From Jejuia pallidilutea (lineage in GTDB: Bacteria > Bacteroidota > Bacteroidia > Flavobacteriales > Flavobacteriaceae), in NCBI RefSeq assembly GCF_002973595.1, contig NZ_PVEO01000012.1, forward strand, positions 1-64,000: DNA of 64,000 bases. The letters are read 5' to 3'. Of this stretch, positions 35,517-43,832 are shown piece by piece. Under the pieces are notes generated by a model that worked only from the letters and a program-made list of their open reading frames with translations, was not told where the DNA came from and made no database searches. Positions within the stretch are counted from its first letter, which is position 1; each line of letters begins with the position of its first letter. Position numbers and translations under genes: made by a program.

Positions 35517-37130
35517 ATGACTGCATTTTTTAGAAAACGCGCTAAAAACGCGAAAAACGATATCTTAAGTGGGTTAACCGTTGCTTTAGCATTGGTGCCA
35601 GAGGCAGTTGCATTTGCTTTTGTTGCCGGTGTAGATCCACTGGTAGGACTCTACGCTGCATTTATGGTTGGTTTAATAACCTCGGTTTTTGGAGGGCGCC
35701 CGGGTATGATTAGTGGCGCTACAGGAGCCCTTGCTGTAGTAATGGTAAGTTTGGTTGCAGAAGGTAATGCTATGGGTGAAGTTGGTGAAAATTTAGGACT
35801 ATACTACTTATTTGCCACCGTTATTTTAATGGGAATAATACAGGTTTTAGCAGGCGTATTAAAGTTGGGGAAATTTGTGAGGTTAATTCCGCACCCTGTA
35901 ATGATGGGGTTTGTAAACGGGTTGGCAATTGTAATTTTCTTATCTCAGTTAAATTTATTTAAAGATGCTAGTGGCAACTGGTTTACGGGTTTACAAATGT
36001 GGGTTATGCTAGCTTTGGTAGCATTAACTATGGCTATTATGTATTTTTTGCCTAAACTCACAAAAAAATTACCCGAAGCCTTAATCGCTATATTAGTAGT
36101 GTCTGCCATTGTTATTTTTGGAAAGCTTGATGTAGCTACCGTTGGCAGTTTTATTCGCGATGGTGGAGGTGAGGGTTTAAAGGGCGGTTTGCCTCAATTC
36201 CAAACAGATATATTTAGTAAAGTACCTTTTAATTGGCAAACTATAAAATTTATAGGGCCTTATGCAGTTATTTTAGCGGCAATTGGACTTATAGAGTCTT
36301 TAATGACCCTTAATTTGGTAGACGAAATTACCGAAACTAGGGGGAATACGAATAGAGAATGTATGGCACAAGGTGGTGCTAATATTGTTACTGGCTTTTT
36401 TGGTGGTATGGGTGGTTGTGCTATGATTGGGCAGTCACTAATAAACATAAAAGGCGGTGGACGTGGTAGACTTTCTGGAATTGTAGCGGCTGTAGCCTTA
36501 TTGTTTTTTATACTATTTGCATCTAGTTTAATAGAGCAGGTTCCAATTGCAGCATTAGTAGGCGTAATGTTTATGGTAGTTATTGGTACGTTTGCATGGA
36601 GTAGTTTTAGAATTTTACGAAAAATACCGCTTACCGATGCTATTGTTTTAATAGCCGTTTCATTAATCACCGTATGGAAAGATTTAGCAATTGCAGTAAT
36701 TGCAGGAGTTATTATAAGTGCTTTGGTGTTTTCGTGGGAAAACGCAAAACGCATTAGGGCTAGAAAGCGTATGAAAGACGATGGTACTAAAATTTATGAA
36801 ATTTGGGGGCCTCTATTCTTTGGCTCTATAAAGGCGTTTAACGATAAATTTGATGTAAAAAACGATCCAGATAATGTAGAAATAGATTTTGTAGAATCTC
36901 GTGTAAGCGACCATTCTGCTTTAGAAGCTATTTTTAATTTAGTTGAAAAATACGAAGCTGCTGGAAAAACCATTAAACTAAAGCATTTAAGCGAAGATTG
37001 TAAAGTGCTTTTATATAAGGCCAATCCTAAATTTAGAGAAGTAATAATTGAAGATATAGACGACCCTCGTTATCATTTAGCCGAAAACCCCGAGGCATTT
37101 CCAAAATCGCTTTCGGAATATAAACTTTAA
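35517..37130 (+). CDS. SulP family inorganic anion transporter
   Basis: 537 residues from the ATG at 35517; an in-frame TTG at 35493 lies inside the promoter. The SLC26/SulP membrane domain (about 10-420) opens with ILSGLTVALALVPEAVAFAF and has GLYAAFMVGLI, GGRPGMISGATGA and, later, FFGGMGGCAMIGQS. A C-terminal STAS domain follows (about 440-530). Family members carry sulfate, bicarbonate or other anions with sodium or protons; with no carbonic anhydrase or sulfate-assimilation gene adjacent, the anion is undecided. Single gene with a strong promoter. Confidence 0.92.
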   Translation: MTAFFRKRAKNAKNDILSGLTVALALVPEAVAFAFVAGVDPLVGLYAAFMVGLITSVFGGRPGMISGATGALAVVMVSLVAEGNAMGEVGENLGLYYLFATVILMGIIQVLAGVLKLGKFVRLIPHPVMMGFVNGLAIVIFLSQLNLFKDASGNWFTGLQMWVMLALVALTMAIMYFLPKLTKKLPEALIAILVVSAIVIFGKLDVATVGSFIRDGGGEGLKGGLPQFQTDIFSKVPFNWQTIKFIGPYAVILAAIGLIESLMTLNLVDEITETRGNTNRECMAQGGANIVTGFFGGMGGCAMIGQSLINIKGGGRGRLSGIVAAVALLFFILFASSLIEQVPIAALVGVMFMVVIGTFAWSSFRILRKIPLTDAIVLIAVSLITVWKDLAIAVIAGVIISALVFSWENAKRIRARKRMKDDGTKIYEIWGPLFFGSIKAFNDKFDVKNDPDNVEIDFVESRVSDHSALEAIFNLVEKYEAAGKTIKLKHLSEDCKVLLYKANPKFREVIIEDIDDPRYHLAENPEAFPKSLSEYKL

Positions 37131-37355
37131 GTGTTTACAATTATGTGTTTGGGCTTTCACTACTTTCCAGATTATCATCGGGATCAAACATGCCGTTAAA
37201 CCTCTAACGTAAATGTCTGCCAACGTTATTTTTAACAGAAAGTGATTTGTTTTTTTGGGAGATTCTTGTAAAATTGTTACGAATATGTGTCGTTTTTAAT
37301 GACTTATATTCGACGCTAAACGAAGTCGGTGGAATTTTTTTTACAAAACCAAGAG
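37131..37355. other. 225-base gap between convergent genes
   Basis: The SulP and coaD genes point towards each other across this gap. I see no clear hairpin terminator, promoter box or reading frame in it. Confidence 0.5.
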
Positions 37356-37811
37356 TTACTTAACCCTCACACTCTCAGGAACCAATTTCGTGTAATCTCC
37401 ATTGTTCTTAATTACATCCCGTACAATTGAAGATGCAATGTATGAGGTTTGGGCAGAGGTAAGTAGAAATATGGTTTCTATAGGAGCTAAATCTCTATTG
37501 GTATGTGCAATGGCTTTTTCAAATTCAAAATCGGCAGGATTTCTTAGGCCTCTTAAAATAAACTCAACATTGTTCCTTAAACAAAAATCCACGGTTAAAC
37601 CCTCGTAGGTTACTACTTTTACCTTTGGTTCGTCTTTAAAGGCATCTACAATAAACTGTTTGCGTTCTTCAAGAGAAAACATGTACTTTTTGGATGAGTT
37701 TACGCCTATAGCAACGATAATTTCATCAAAAAGTGTAACACCTCGTTTAATAATGTCGTAATGGCCTAAAGTTAATGGATCAAAAGACCCTGGGAAAATT
37801 GCGCGTTTCAT
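37356..37811 (-). CDS. coaD: Pantetheine-phosphate adenylyltransferase
   Basis: 151 residues. Nucleotidyltransferase of coenzyme A synthesis, making dephospho-CoA from phosphopantetheine and ATP. Seen: FPGSFDPLTLGHYDII with the TxGH motif, VKVVTYEGLTVDF, ILRGLRNPADFEFE, and the C-terminal SSIVRDVIKNNGD (ISSTxVR-like motif). Downstream of ddl on the same strand with a 75-base gap that contains a small hairpin. Confidence 0.96.
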   Translation of the reverse strand: MKRAIFPGSFDPLTLGHYDIIKRGVTLFDEIIVAIGVNSSKKYMFSLEERKQFIVDAFKDEPKVKVVTYEGLTVDFCLRNNVEFILRGLRNPADFEFEKAIAHTNRDLAPIETIFLLTSAQTSYIASSIVRDVIKNNGDYTKLVPESVRVK

Positions 37812-37827
37812 AAAAAGTCTCTCTTAA

Positions 37828-37843
37828 TCTCCCAAAAGGGAGA
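37828..37843. repeat. Small REP-like hairpin
   Basis: TCTCCC-AAAA-GGGAGA, a six-pair perfect stem between coaD and ddl. It lacks a T run on either side, so it is not a convincing terminator; short elements of this shape are common in flavobacterial intergenic DNA. Confidence 0.45.
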
Positions 37844-37886
37844 AGCTGTTGTGTGTAAATATACGAATCTTTGTTTAGGATTTGGG

Positions 37887-38894
37887 TTACTCTACTTTAT
37901 GGGAGCTAAGGGAGGCTTTTAGGCTTTCCTGTATGGCATTATCAAATAAATCGGCGAGTGAAATACCAGCTACTGCTGCTTGTTGGGGCAAAATACTTTC
38001 TTTGGTTAGTCCTGGTACTGTGTTTATTTCTAACAAATAAGGGTCACCATCTTTAAAAATAAACTCACTTCTAGAAAACCCTGTCATTCTTAAAACTTCA
38101 TATACCTTTTTTGCTAAAATATTTACGTTTTCTTCTTGTTCTGGGGTTAATCTTGCTGGAGTAATTTCTTGAGATTTTCCTAAATATTTAGCCTCATAAT
38201 CAAAAAAATCGTTTTCAGAAACTATTTCGGTTATAGGTAATACAGTAGTGTTGCCTTTATAAGTAATAACACCAACTGAAACTTCGGTGCCATTTAAAAA
38301 CGATTCTATTATAATTTCATCATCTTCTTTAAAGGCTACAGCTATCGCCGCTTGTAAATCTTCTTTTTTGTGTACTTTAGTAACGCCAAAACTACTACCG
38401 GCTTTATTGGCTTTAACAAAACAAGGCAAGCCTACTTTGGTTACAATAGCGTTTTCGTCTACAATATCGCCTAAATTCAAATAATAAGATGTTGCGGTTT
38501 TAATACCATAAGGTTTTAAAATACTTAAGCAATCACGTTTATTAAAGGTCACTGCAGCTTGGTACATGCCGCAACTTGTGTGTGGTATTTTAAGTAACTC
38601 AAAATACCCTTGCATGTACCCATCTTCTCCAGGAGAACCATGAATGGCATTAAACACACAATCGAAAGTAATTTTATAACCATCAATGTTTATAGAGAAA
38701 TCGTTTTTATCAATTGGTAACTCTAAATCGTCATCATCAACATAAACCCATTTGTCTTTAAAAATGTGAATACGGTATGGGTTATATTTTTTTCGGTCTA
38801 AAGTTTCATAAACCACATTGCCGCTGGTTAACGAAATTTTGTATTCGCTTGAATAGCCTCCCATAATTATGGCTATGTTCTTTTTTTCTATCAT
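37887..38894 (-). CDS. ddl: D-alanine--D-alanine ligase
   Basis: 335 residues. ATP-grasp ligase making the D-Ala-D-Ala end of the peptidoglycan stem peptide. Seen: the N-terminal IAIIMGGYSSEYKISLTSG, HGSPGEDGYMQG, the ATP-binding VKANKAGSSFGV and SFLNGTEVSVGV, and the C-terminal metal site EINTVPGLTKES. The PASTA protein and RluA-family genes are divergent from it, as in many flavobacteria. Confidence 0.97.
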   Translation of the reverse strand: MIEKKNIAIIMGGYSSEYKISLTSGNVVYETLDRKKYNPYRIHIFKDKWVYVDDDDLELPIDKNDFSINIDGYKITFDCVFNAIHGSPGEDGYMQGYFELLKIPHTSCGMYQAAVTFNKRDCLSILKPYGIKTATSYYLNLGDIVDENAIVTKVGLPCFVKANKAGSSFGVTKVHKKEDLQAAIAVAFKEDDEIIIESFLNGTEVSVGVITYKGNTTVLPITEIVSENDFFDYEAKYLGKSQEITPARLTPEQEENVNILAKKVYEVLRMTGFSRSEFIFKDGDPYLLEINTVPGLTKESILPQQAAVAGISLADLFDNAIQESLKASLSSHKVE

Positions 38895-38996
38895 AAAACT
38901 ATTTGATGTTCATCTAAATACGGCAATAAATCGTATTTAATATAGTTAAGCTAAAATATCATATAAATCGCAAAACAAAAAACAGTTCTGTTTTTA

Positions 38997-39004
38997 TATA
39001 TTTG
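38997..39004 (+). promoter_or_regulatory. -7 box (TATATTTG) of the PASTA-RluA operon
   Basis: Perfect TAnnTTTG, 20 bases before the PASTA gene ATG. No TTG at 19 bases upstream. Confidence 0.55.
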
Positions 39005-39024
39005 CCTAATCGAAAAATCTGCAA

Positions 39025-39579
39025 ATGAGTGTCTTTAAGTTTTTAATAAGTAAAACATTTTTAAAACAACTGGTATTGGCCATAGTAGCCATTCTGGTTT
39101 TGTGTTTTTTAATGTTAACATGGTTAAAATCTACTACCAATCATGGTGAGTTTGAAACGGTTCCGGAATTAAAAGGCAAATCTATAAGTGTTGCAGAAAT
39201 GGAGTTAAATGAAAATAATTTGGTAATGCAAATACAGGATTCGGCAAATTTTAATCCAGATTACCCTAAGTTTTCCGTAATAGAACAAGAACCAGCAGCA
39301 GGAACAAAAGTAAAAGAAGACCGTAAAATATATTTAACGTTAAACCCATCGGGCTATAGAAAAGTTGAGGTTCCAGATTTAAGGGAACGTACTTTTAGGC
39401 AAGCCGAACCAAATTTAGAGGCTCTAGGTTTTAAGGTAGGAAATATTACCTACGTAGACAATCTTGGGAAAGATATTGTGCTACAATTAAAATATAAAGG
39501 AAAAACCATAAACCCTGGAGAAAAACTGCCAAAAACATCTAAAATAGATTTGGTTTTAGGTAACGGAAACCGCCCATAG
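39025..39579 (+). CDS. PASTA domain protein, membrane anchored
   Basis: 184 residues. One membrane helix (about 15-33) followed by two PASTA repeats: FETVPELKGKSISVAE (about 47-112) and VEVPDLRERTFRQAE (about 115-180). PASTA domains bind peptidoglycan or muropeptides; here they are not attached to a kinase or a penicillin-binding protein. Probably a periplasmic wall-binding protein fixed in the inner membrane. It lies 25 bases before the pseudouridine synthase gene, a conserved pairing in the class, and opposite ddl. Confidence 0.9.
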   Translation: MSVFKFLISKTFLKQLVLAIVAILVLCFLMLTWLKSTTNHGEFETVPELKGKSISVAEMELNENNLVMQIQDSANFNPDYPKFSVIEQEPAAGTKVKEDRKIYLTLNPSGYRKVEVPDLRERTFRQAEPNLEALGFKVGNITYVDNLGKDIVLQLKYKGKTINPGEKLPKTSKIDLVLGNGNRP

Positions 39580-39604
39580 CATTAGCCTAAACTAATGCCA
39601 AATT

Positions 39605-40639
39605 ATGCAAGACAACGCGCCACAATTACCCGAAGAAGATAACCTGCACGAACATTATACGTTTACCGTAGATAAGGGGCAAGCACCTTTACGTATCGAT
39701 AAATATTTAATGAACTATATTGAAAGTATTACGCGCAGTAAAATTCAAAATGCAGCAAAGAGCGAAGGTATTTTGGTAAATAATACTCCTGTAAAATCTA
39801 ACTATAAAGTAAGGCCCAACGACCATATAAGGGTAATGTTTGCACACCCAACCTACGAAGCGCTTTTAGTAGGTGAAGATATGCCTTTAGATATTGTTTA
39901 TGAGGATAAAGAGCTGTTGGTAGTAAATAAACCGGCAGGTTTGGTAGTACATCCAGGACATGGTAATTATTCAGGAACGTTAATTAATGGTCTTATTCAT
40001 CGCTTTGATAATCTGCCAAATAATTCTAGCGAACGCCCAGGTTTGGTTCATCGTATAGATAAGGATACTAGTGGTTTGTTGGTTGTAGCAAAAACAGAGC
40101 AGGCCATGTCTCACCTTTCGTTACAATTTGCCGAAAAAACCAGCGAACGCGAATATGTTGCTATTGTTTGGGGAAATGTAGAAGACGATGAGGGCACTAT
40201 TGAGGGGAATATTGGGCGTCATCCCAAAAACCGACTTCAAAACACCGTATACCTCGATGATGAAGCCAATAAGGGCAAACCAGCCGTAACGCACTATAAG
40301 GTTATAGAACGTTTAGGATACGTAACCTTGGTATCGTGTAAGTTAGAAACAGGGCGTACACACCAAATACGTGTACATATGAAACACATTGGGCATACTT
40401 TGTTTAACGATGCTCGCTATGGAGGTGATGCTATTTTAAAAGGCACCACTTTTACAAAATATAAGCAGTTTGTAGAGAATTGTTTTAAAGTATTGCCAAG
40501 GCAAGCCTTACATGCTAAAACTTTAGGCTTTACCCACCCTAAAACTAACGAGTTTATGCGTTTTGAAACTCCAATACCTGACGATATGGTAAAGTGTATT
40601 GAAAAATGGAGAAACTACACGAAACATCAAGATTTATAA
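39605..40639 (+). CDS. RluA family pseudouridine synthase (RluD-like)
   Basis: 344 residues. An N-terminal S4 RNA-binding domain (about 20-85, APLRIDKYLMN, RSKIQNAAKSEGILVN) is followed by the RluA catalytic domain with the aspartate motif LVHRIDKDTSGLLVVAK, KPAGLVVHPGHGN and TGRTHQIRVHMKHIGH. The architecture fits RluD, which modifies helix 69 of 23S rRNA, but the exact target site is not provable from sequence. Second gene of the PASTA operon. Confidence 0.93.
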   Translation: MQDNAPQLPEEDNLHEHYTFTVDKGQAPLRIDKYLMNYIESITRSKIQNAAKSEGILVNNTPVKSNYKVRPNDHIRVMFAHPTYEALLVGEDMPLDIVYEDKELLVVNKPAGLVVHPGHGNYSGTLINGLIHRFDNLPNNSSERPGLVHRIDKDTSGLLVVAKTEQAMSHLSLQFAEKTSEREYVAIVWGNVEDDEGTIEGNIGRHPKNRLQNTVYLDDEANKGKPAVTHYKVIERLGYVTLVSCKLETGRTHQIRVHMKHIGHTLFNDARYGGDAILKGTTFTKYKQFVENCFKVLPRQALHAKTLGFTHPKTNEFMRFETPIPDDMVKCIEKWRNYTKHQDL

Positions 40640-40734
40640 AGTTTAATTTAGTTAGCTTTAATAGAAAAACTTTAAAATTATAATGTGTTTAACTTTTAAT
40701 GCCATGTATACGTAGCATCCAAATTAATATCCAA

Positions 40735-41298
40735 ATGAAAAAGTATTTATTGTTCTTATGCTTTTGTGGGTTATCCTTAATTGGTAAGTCGCAAAATGAG
40801 AGTGTAGAAAAGTCCACTTATGGCGCCCAAGCAGGTGTGCTAGGTATATGGGCGCATAGAGAGATAAAGTTATCTAATAAAATAGCATTACGGACTGAAA
40901 TTGGAATGGATGCAGGATTCTGGGGAGGAAGCTTTTATCCAAAAAATGGATATTTAATAACGCCAGTAATTACATTAGAACCAAGATGGTATTATAATTT
41001 AGACAAACGTATAGCTAAATCAAAAAATATTTCTGGGAATAGCGGAAACTTTTTGACATTGCAAACAAGTTACCACCCCAATTGGTTCGTTATTTCTAAT
41101 TATGATAATGTAGAAGTGGCTGATCAAATTTCAATAATTCCAACATGGGGAATAAAAAGAAATATTGGGAGTCATTTTACCTATGAAACAGGAATTGGTT
41201 TAGGTTTTAGATACATTTTCGCAAAAAGTGTTGGGTATTTGTCTAACGAGGGAGAAGCTGCTATGAATTTACACTTACGTATTGGTTACAGGTTTTAA
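40735..41298 (+). CDS. Exported beta-barrel-like protein of unknown function
   Basis: 187 residues from the ATG at 40735, chosen over an ATG at 40699 because it gives a proper signal peptide (MKKYLLFLCFCGLSLIGKSQ). The mature part alternates polar and aromatic residues (LTLQTSYHPNWFVISN, FTYETGIGLGFRYIF) and ends LRIGYRF, the pattern of a small outer-membrane beta-barrel with a C-terminal phenylalanine. I cannot name the family. Monocistronic, 95 bases after the RluA-family gene. Confidence 0.75.
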   Translation: MKKYLLFLCFCGLSLIGKSQNESVEKSTYGAQAGVLGIWAHREIKLSNKIALRTEIGMDAGFWGGSFYPKNGYLITPVITLEPRWYYNLDKRIAKSKNISGNSGNFLTLQTSYHPNWFVISNYDNVEVADQISIIPTWGIKRNIGSHFTYETGIGLGFRYIFAKSVGYLSNEGEAAMNLHLRIGYRF

Positions 41299-41463
41299 CC
41301 ATAATTTTTTTCAAAAAAAGCGTTTTAAGTATTAGCCCAGAAATTATTAATGCATTTTTGCTATTAGAGTCTTCAAGAATTTTTTAAGTGGTGAATATTA
41401 TGTTTTTAGTTCTAGTAATTCCTTCAAATAAAAATAGGATTTACTAACTTTTAAACTTTATAC

Positions 41464-41494
41464 TTTGAACTTTAAATATAGAAGTAGATATTTG
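41464..41494 (+). promoter_or_regulatory. Promoter of mpl
   Basis: TTTG at 41464-41467, exactly 19 bases, then GATATTTG at 41487-41494 (one mismatch to TAnnTTTG). The mpl ATG follows after only four bases. Confidence 0.7.
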
Positions 41495-41498
41495 CTAC

Positions 41499-42854
41499 AT
41501 GAATGTACATTTTATAGCTATAGGTGGTGCCGCAATGCACAATTTAGCACTCGCACTGCATAACAAAGGATACATAGTTACAGGAAGCGACGATACCATT
41601 TTCGAACCTTCAAAATCAAGATTAGCAGCTCAAGGATTGTTGCCCGAAGCTTTTGGGTGGTATCCAGAAAAAATCTCAAAAAATCTAGATGCTATTGTTT
41701 TGGGCATGCATGCTAAAGCCGACAATCCAGAGCTACTGAAGGCTCAGGAACTAGGACTTAAAATTTACAGCTATCCAGAGTTTTTGTACGAACAATCTAA
41801 ACACAAAACCAGAGTGGTAATTGGTGGTAGCCATGGAAAAACAACCATAACATCTATGATTTTGCATGTAATGCATTATCACGACAAGGATGTAGATTAT
41901 ATGGTTGGCGCTCAATTAGAGGGGTTTGATGTTATGGTAAAACTTACCAAAGACAACGATTTTATAGTATTAGAAGGCGATGAGTATTTAAGTTCGCCTA
42001 TAGATCGCCGTCCAAAATTTCACCTCTATAAACCTAATATTGCATTGTTAAGCGGTATTGCTTGGGACCATATTAACGTGTTTCCAACCTATGAGAATTA
42101 TGTAGAGCAGTTTAGCATTTTTGTAGATTCTATAGTAAACGGTGGAAGCATTAACTACAATGAAGAAGATTTAGAAGTGAAACGTGTTGTTGAAGCATCC
42201 GAAAATACCATTAGAAAAATACCTTATCAAACACCAGTATATACTGTTGAAAACGGACAAACTTTTTTAGAAACTCCCGAAGGCGATCTGCCAATTGAAG
42301 TTTTTGGAAAACACAACCTAAATAACTTAGCAGGGGCAAAATGGATTTGTCAGCACATGGGCATTGACGAAGATGATTTTTATGAGGCCATTGCTACTTT
42401 TAAAGGGGCTAGTAAACGCCTAGAGAAAATTGCAGAAAGTAAAATAAGTGTTGCCTATAAAGACTTTGCCCATTCACCAAGTAAAGTAGAAGCCACCACT
42501 AATGCCGTAAAGGAGCAATACCAAGATAGAACCTTAATAGCTTGTTTAGAGTTGCACACTTATAGTAGTTTAAATGCCAAATTTTTAAAGGAGTACAAAG
42601 GCGCTTTAGATGCAGCCGATGTTGCTGTGGTATTTTATTCGCCCCATGCTGTTGAAATTAAGAAACTAGAAGAAGTTACCCACGAGCAAATTGCTGAAGC
42701 TTTTCAACGCGACGATTTAATTATTTACACCAATTCAGACGATTTTAAAAACTTTCTCTTTTCGCAAAACTTTAATGGAAAAACATTACTATTAATGAGC
42801 TCTGGTAACTATGGTGGTTTAGATTTTGATGACGTAAAGGGCTTGATAACTTAA
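41499..42854 (+). CDS. mpl: Mur ligase family peptidoglycan synthetase (Mpl-type)
   Basis: 451 residues. Three-domain Mur ligase: an N-terminal Rossmann domain (FIAIGGAAMHNLALAL), the ATP-binding P-loop GGSHGKTTITSM (about residue 110), LEGDEYLSSPIDRRPKF, and the C-terminal domain with KDFAHSPSKVEAT. It matches Mpl, which joins UDP-MurNAc to the recycled tripeptide L-Ala-gamma-D-Glu-meso-DAP. MurC is the nearest relative, but the MurC-type ending is absent. Its promoter ends four bases before the ATG. Confidence 0.9.
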   Translation: MNVHFIAIGGAAMHNLALALHNKGYIVTGSDDTIFEPSKSRLAAQGLLPEAFGWYPEKISKNLDAIVLGMHAKADNPELLKAQELGLKIYSYPEFLYEQSKHKTRVVIGGSHGKTTITSMILHVMHYHDKDVDYMVGAQLEGFDVMVKLTKDNDFIVLEGDEYLSSPIDRRPKFHLYKPNIALLSGIAWDHINVFPTYENYVEQFSIFVDSIVNGGSINYNEEDLEVKRVVEASENTIRKIPYQTPVYTVENGQTFLETPEGDLPIEVFGKHNLNNLAGAKWICQHMGIDEDDFYEAIATFKGASKRLEKIAESKISVAYKDFAHSPSKVEATTNAVKEQYQDRTLIACLELHTYSSLNAKFLKEYKGALDAADVAVVFYSPHAVEIKKLEEVTHEQIAEAFQRDDLIIYTNSDDFKNFLFSQNFNGKTLLLMSSGNYGGLDFDDVKGLIT

Positions 42855-42860
42855 TATTTT

Positions 42861-43685
42861 TTAATAACTAAGGTGTAGCTCAAAATGCTTTTTATCTAAA
42901 GTTTCGTTTTTATCTATTACTACCAAACCTTGTTCGTATAAATCTATAGAGAAATTAACGTCGTTGTCATTAATAATAATCTGCCACGCTTCTTTCATCT
43001 CATTGCTCCAGTAAATATCATCAAAAACAAATAATGCTGGAGAACTAATTTTAGATTTTAATGTATTAAAATACTCAAGTGTTGGTGTTTTTTTATGGTT
43101 ACCATCTATAAATAATAGATTAAAGGCAGTATTCTTATTCATAACCTTTGGAAACGTATCATCGTATAAGCCCTCTACAACCTCAAAATTAGAATCATGG
43201 CTTATAGTTCCAAATTTTTGGGAGGCTATTTCGCAAAGTTTAGGCAAGCCTTCTATAGTTACAAAATATCCATCTTTAGCGTTTATAGCTTCTAAAATAT
43301 AAGCCCCGGAAACCCCAAGATTTGTACCTATTTCTAAAACTTTTGGGTTATTAATGTGTTTTGCAATCATATACAAAAATTCACACCATTTAGCTTTAGA
43401 AGCTGCTTTTTTGCATATATCGCTTACAAGCGCAGTTTGGTTTAATGAGAAAATTTCATAAGTAACCACTCTAGAGTCTTTTAAAAGATTGTTTCTATAG
43501 TTTTCGCATCTTGAAAAAGCATTTAGATCTTCTTTTGTGTAAGATTTATTTTTTACAGCTTTAAAAGCTGAAACTATGTGTTTTAGGGTTTGGTTATCTA
43601 TTGCTGAAATGCTTTTTAAAGTACTATTTTGATATAACCTTCTCTCTAAAATTAATCTATGTTTGGCGATTTTTTTTGAAATCAT
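42861..43685 (-). CDS. SAM-dependent O-methyltransferase-like protein
   Basis: 274 residues. An N-terminal helical region (1-85) precedes a class I methyltransferase domain: motif I VLEIGTNLGVSGAY, the acidic loop VTIEGLP, and NLLFIDGNHKK as in catechol O-methyltransferase-like proteins. The substrate is unknown. Convergent with mpl (6-base gap), and separated from the acyl-CoA synthetase by 147 bases of AT-rich DNA in which I see no feature. Confidence 0.82.
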   Translation of the reverse strand: MISKKIAKHRLILERRLYQNSTLKSISAIDNQTLKHIVSAFKAVKNKSYTKEDLNAFSRCENYRNNLLKDSRVVTYEIFSLNQTALVSDICKKAASKAKWCEFLYMIAKHINNPKVLEIGTNLGVSGAYILEAINAKDGYFVTIEGLPKLCEIASQKFGTISHDSNFEVVEGLYDDTFPKVMNKNTAFNLLFIDGNHKKTPTLEYFNTLKSKISSPALFVFDDIYWSNEMKEAWQIIINDNDVNFSIDLYEQGLVVIDKNETLDKKHFELHLSY

Positions 43686-43832
43686 AAATTTAAGTTACCA
43701 CAAACATTATGGGGTGTTATCCTCACAAAAGTAGTTAGAAATAACGATAAGATTTTAGGATTGTTTAAATAAGATTAGGGTTAACCCCAACTTAAAGCAT
43801 TTATTGACACGCATATTACTACAGTTTTCCAT

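Noticed and set aside
36260-36754. A 164-codon frame opposite the SulP transporter gene
   Set aside because: It is a shadow of the membrane helices on the other strand, with no start context or promoter.
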